Source: Chryseobacterium piscicola
GTDB taxonomy: Bacteria; Bacteroidota; Bacteroidia; Flavobacteriales; Weeksellaceae
Reading direction: 5' to 3'
NCBI RefSeq assembly: GCF_900156685.1
Contig: NZ_FTOJ01000003.1
Span: forward strand, 186,001-250,000
Length of the DNA: 64,000 nt
Shown: positions 61,709 to 64,000 of the stretch, piece after piece
Layout of the letters: each line of letters begins with the position of its first letter
Numbering within the stretch: position 1 is the stretch's first letter
Translations under genes and position numbers: made by a program
The notes under the pieces: generated by a model
The model's input: only the letters and a program-made list of their open reading frames with translations
Databases searched by the model: none
What the model was told of the DNA's origin: nothing

Positions 61709-62386
61709 ATGAAAAAACTAAGCGTAATCGCATTGGTAGCTGTAGGTTTACTCTCAGCATCTTGTAACAAAGACAAATCAGCAGATGCTGCAAAAACAGG
61801 TACAGAGCAAAACGTTGCAGAGGGCAAAGGAGAAGCTTTGAAAGCTGATGTAGCTGCGTCTAAGGTAAACTGGAAGGCATTTCACAAAGGAGGTTTTGCA
61901 CCAAGATGGGGAACACTTTCTATTCAGTCTGGTGAGTTGAACGTAGATGGTGGGCAACTTACTGCTGGTAACTTTGTAATCGATATGGCTTCTCTTAAAG
62001 TAGACCCTGCATCTGTTACTGAAAAAGATAAAAAACCAGCCGATCTTGAAGGTCACCTTAAAAATCCAGACTTCTTCGACGTTACCAAATTCCCGACTGC
62101 AGATTTCAAAATCACCAGCGTTGCAGATCTTGCTACTGCGCCGGCTGATGCTGTGGCTGGAGCCAACAAAACTGTAAGCGGAAACCTTACACTTCTTGGG
62201 AAAACTGTAAATGTTTCTTTCCCTGCAAAAGTAGATGTTGCTGAAGGTACAGCTGCAGTACAAGCTAAATTTACTGTGAATAGAGCAGATTGGGGAATCA
62301 AATTCGGTACAGACGAAACAGATCCTGCTGAATGGATGATCAGCAAAGACATTGAAATTTCTGTTGACGTGAAAGCTACAAAATAA
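61709..62386 (+). CDS. YceI-family lipoprotein
   Basis: A periplasm-facing lipoprotein of 225 residues: the leader MKKLSVIALVAVGLLSASC has a lipobox with C19, then a Lys/Ala/Asp linker. The YceI beta-barrel shows VNWKAFHKGGFAPRWGTLSI, the segment FVIDMASLKVD, HLKNPDFFDVTKFPTADFKI (the conserved H-L...FFD...P motif) and FTVNRADWGIKFG. YceI proteins bind isoprenoid-type hydrophobic molecules in their barrel. Codon use is more GC-rich and regular than its neighbours', in keeping with high expression. A strong terminator follows. Confidence 0.93.
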   Translation: MKKLSVIALVAVGLLSASCNKDKSADAAKTGTEQNVAEGKGEALKADVAASKVNWKAFHKGGFAPRWGTLSIQSGELNVDGGQLTAGNFVIDMASLKVDPASVTEKDKKPADLEGHLKNPDFFDVTKFPTADFKITSVADLATAPADAVAGANKTVSGNLTLLGKTVNVSFPAKVDVAEGTAAVQAKFTVNRADWGIKFGTDETDPAEWMISKDIEISVDVKATK

Positions 62387-62402
62387 TTTGAATCGTTAAT
62401 AT

Positions 62403-62436
62403 AAAAAGACTCACTTCATAGAAGTGAGTCTTTTTT
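62403..62436 (+). terminator. Terminator of the yceI-like gene
   Basis: A perfect 15-bp stem, AAAAAGACTCACTTC against GAAGTGAGTCTTTTT with a 3-nt loop, 16 bp after the stop. Confidence 0.9.
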
Positions 62437-62663
62437 AATTTATGAATTTGAAAATATCTAAAATGTATAATGTGTAAGAGAAACAGCAGATTGCCAAAAA
62501 TCTCTATGATGTACAAATGAAGATTATAAAAACTATTTGCAAAAGGAAATTGTGTACTATTCCCTAAAATCAGCATTAAAATTCACAATTTCTGAACTGA
62601 AAATTGATCAAAATTGGTATGAAGCCTAACTTCATATCAAAAAGATTCTGAAGAATTCCTGCT

Positions 62664-63110
62664 TTAGTATTTTTCTGAAAGATATCTGTAAGCCTTCAAG
62701 TACTTATTAAAACGTTGAATGTCTTTTGGGGTTAGTTCACGGTTTACACGCCTCAGATCCATATTATCACGAAGATCATTAAGTTTTACTGCAACAGCAA
62801 GAGGTGAACGTTCTGTACGTTTTACAAAATCATCATAAATTTCTTCTGGATCATATTTTGTTAAACAATTGATAGCGAAAAGGATGTATTCGGGAAAGCC
62901 TTCATTTCGTAGGTATTCTATGCTGAACTCGTCGAGGTTATCTTCTACCACATCGTGAAGAACGCCAACTATTTTTTCATCTGTCGTTTTACCGTATTCC
63001 ATCACACGCATTACATGTGCGATGTAAGGCGCGTGGTATTTATCTTTTTGTCCTTTGTGAGCCTTGTCGGCAATCTTTATAGCCTTGTGTAGCAATTCTT
63101 CTTTGGTCAT
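62664..63110 (-). CDS. Small HD-domain hydrolase (SpoT-N/Mesh1-like)
   Basis: A stand-alone HD metal-dependent phosphohydrolase of 148 residues. KGQKDKYHAPYIAHVMRV (19-36) and VGVLHDVVEDNLDEF (48-62) match the hydrolase half of RelA/SpoT proteins, with the HD pair at H52-D53 and H32 as a further ligand. AVAVKLNDLRDNMDL supplies the last Asp. By analogy it could hydrolyse (p)ppGpp or a related nucleotide, but the activity is not proven. It is preceded by its own -7 box and lies downstream of the mreB region on the same strand. Confidence 0.85.
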   Translation of the reverse strand: MTKEELLHKAIKIADKAHKGQKDKYHAPYIAHVMRVMEYGKTTDEKIVGVLHDVVEDNLDEFSIEYLRNEGFPEYILFAINCLTKYDPEEIYDDFVKRTERSPLAVAVKLNDLRDNMDLRRVNRELTPKDIQRFNKYLKAYRYLSEKY

Positions 63111-63132
63111 GAGTTTTGTAGAAATAGAAATG

Positions 63133-63140
63133 CAAAAGTA
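63133..63140 (-). promoter_or_regulatory. Putative -7 box of the HD hydrolase gene
   Basis: Minus-strand TACTTTTG fits TAnnTTTG, 22 bp before the ATG at 63110. Confidence 0.45.
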
Positions 63141-63200
63141 AAAAACAACGTCTAGAAATTCTGTGTTTTTCTAAATAATTTTACAATATATTAATAACAT

Positions 63201-63380
63201 TTAATTCTCTTCTAAAGGGAATCTAGAATCTGTTTTTATCTGTTCAAAATCATCTAAAAGACTTGTTATTTTAAAGTAATCATTGGTTTTTACAGCTAAA
63301 AAAGTGTTATAAAACCTATTCATAGAAAAATAATATACATTAGATAATTTATGCAAAATGCGTAGATTGTATAAATACAT
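63201..63380 (-). CDS. Possible small protein (59 aa) downstream of mreB
   Basis: An ORF of 59 codons, MYLYNLRILHKLSNVYYFSM at the start and SLLDDFEQIKTDSRFPLEEN at the end, 40 bp after the mreB stop on the same strand. Amino-acid order looks protein-like (a FYNTFLAVKTNDYFKITSLL core). It may be a small co-transcribed gene or the tail of a decayed one. A shorter start (MNRFYNTF) is possible at codon 20. No family recognised. Confidence 0.4.
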   Translation of the reverse strand: MYLYNLRILHKLSNVYYFSMNRFYNTFLAVKTNDYFKITSLLDDFEQIKTDSRFPLEEN

Positions 63381-63420
63381 TTTAAATAAGATGAATAAAT
63401 CAGATTGGTAAAACTTCTTT

Positions 63421-64000
63421 CTATTTCATCAAGAATCTAAATTTATTATTATTTTTAAGTGCTATTCCTGTTCCACGAACAACAGCTCTCAAAGGATCTT
63501 CGGCGACGAAGACGGGCAATCCTGTTTTTCTGTGAATTCTATCAGCTAATCCGTTTAGCAATGCGCCACCGCCAGCGAGAAAAATTCCTGTTTTGTAGAT
63601 ATCAGTTGCTAGTTCTGGAGGAGTTATAGACAAGGTTTCCAAAATCGCATCTTCAATTCTCATAATAGATTTATCTAATGCTCTGAAAATTTCCTTATAG
63701 TTTACCATAATTTCTTTTGGCTTACCTGTAATCAAATCTTTTCCTTGAACTGAAATATCATCTAGCGGCACATCTAATTCTTCCAAAGCAGAACCAATTT
63801 CAATCTTAATTCTTTCTGCAGTTCTCTCGCCAATATCCAGATTGTGTTGTGACCTTATAAAATACGAAATATCATTCGTGAAAACATCTCCTGCTAATTT
63901 CAATGATTTATCCACCACTATTCCACCTAACGCAATCACCGCAATTTCTGTAGTACCTCCGCCAATATCTACAATCATGTTACCTTCAGGACTTTCTACA
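63421..64000 (-). CDS. mreB: Rod-shape-determining protein MreB, C-terminal part (5' end outside window)
   Basis: The bacterial actin homologue that guides lateral cell-wall synthesis. The frame is open to the window edge (VESPEGNMIVDIGGGTTEIA), so the first ATG seen at 63978 is internal. Visible actin-fold motifs are phosphate 2 IVDIGGGTTEIAVIALGG and the adenosine motif TGIFLAGGGALLNGLADR. The C-terminal region VAEDPLRAVVRGTGIAL is typical of MreB. The segment covers the last 193 residues or so. mreC does not follow it, unlike the usual mreBCD order; a 59-codon ORF does. Confidence 0.93.
   Translation of the reverse strand, partial: VESPEGNMIVDIGGGTTEIAVIALGGIVVDKSLKLAGDVFTNDISYFIRSQHNLDIGERTAERIKIEIGSALEELDVPLDDISVQGKDLITGKPKEIMVNYKEIFRALDKSIMRIEDAILETLSITPPELATDIYKTGIFLAGGGALLNGLADRIHRKTGLPVFVAEDPLRAVVRGTGIALKNNNKFRFLMK

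Overview
The window is AT-rich chromosomal DNA from a member of the Bacteroidota, most probably a Chryseobacterium-like flavobacterium (family Weeksellaceae). The evidence is a SusC/SusD pair with glycoside hydrolases, the type IX secretion protein PorQ, a TamL-type outer-membrane assembly lipoprotein, a GNAT-nitrilase fusion, starts without obvious Shine-Dalgarno sequences, and repeated -7 promoter boxes of the Bacteroidota type TAnnTTTG. No rRNA, tRNA, CRISPR array or prophage was recognised. Species-level placement is inference.

Layout. 1-0.9 kb: end of a histidine kinase plus a single-domain response regulator. 0.9-3.3 kb: NhaA antiporter between two decayed genes. 3.4-5.8 kb: a nucleoside phosphorylase, a LEA-like stress protein and FabI. 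6.2-14.3 kb (minus): a compact polysaccharide-utilisation locus, susC-susD-GH30-GH3, whose composition fits beta-1,6-glucan. 14.7-25 kb: mostly housekeeping genes (PEP carboxylase, DEAD-family helicase, AarF/UbiB kinase, GNAT-nitrilase) with a few secreted proteins. 25.6-30.4 kb: frr-pyrH diverging from porQ-cmk, then a YtxH/holin-like/helical envelope trio. 30.5-38.4 kb: SPOUT methyltransferase and TamL with overlapping heads, SanA, a ferredoxin-type reductase, a TlpA-like lipoprotein and a FecCD/FecE-like ABC transporter.

38.4-46.1 kb is the most unusual stretch. A MarR-type regulator with two near-identical palindromic operators precedes a fatty-acid beta-oxidation cluster (fused hydroxyacyl-CoA dehydrogenase/enoyl-CoA hydratase, thiolase, acyl-CoA dehydrogenase). 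Two foreign-looking cassettes interrupt the cluster. The first is an array of 11 alternating REP-like hairpins with a 102-bp period, next to an IS200/RAYT-type tyrosine transposase and closed by inverted copies of both hairpin types. The second is a four-helix-bundle (S23/IVP-type) gene bracketed by 25-bp imperfect inverted repeats.

46.4-52.2 kb holds housekeeping genes and small proteins, including a histone-H1-like gene. 52.5-56.5 kb is a tight three-gene unit: a cytoplasmic serine hydrolase with a large insertion, a caspase-family protease, and an unrecognised protein whose N-terminal beta modules resemble the caspase's C-terminal tail. It is the best candidate here for an undescribed system, possibly a caspase-based conflict or signalling module. 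56.7-64 kb carries a secreted CarboxypepD_reg-like protein, a KAS III-like synthase, Tex, a YceI lipoprotein, a small HD hydrolase and the 3' end of mreB.
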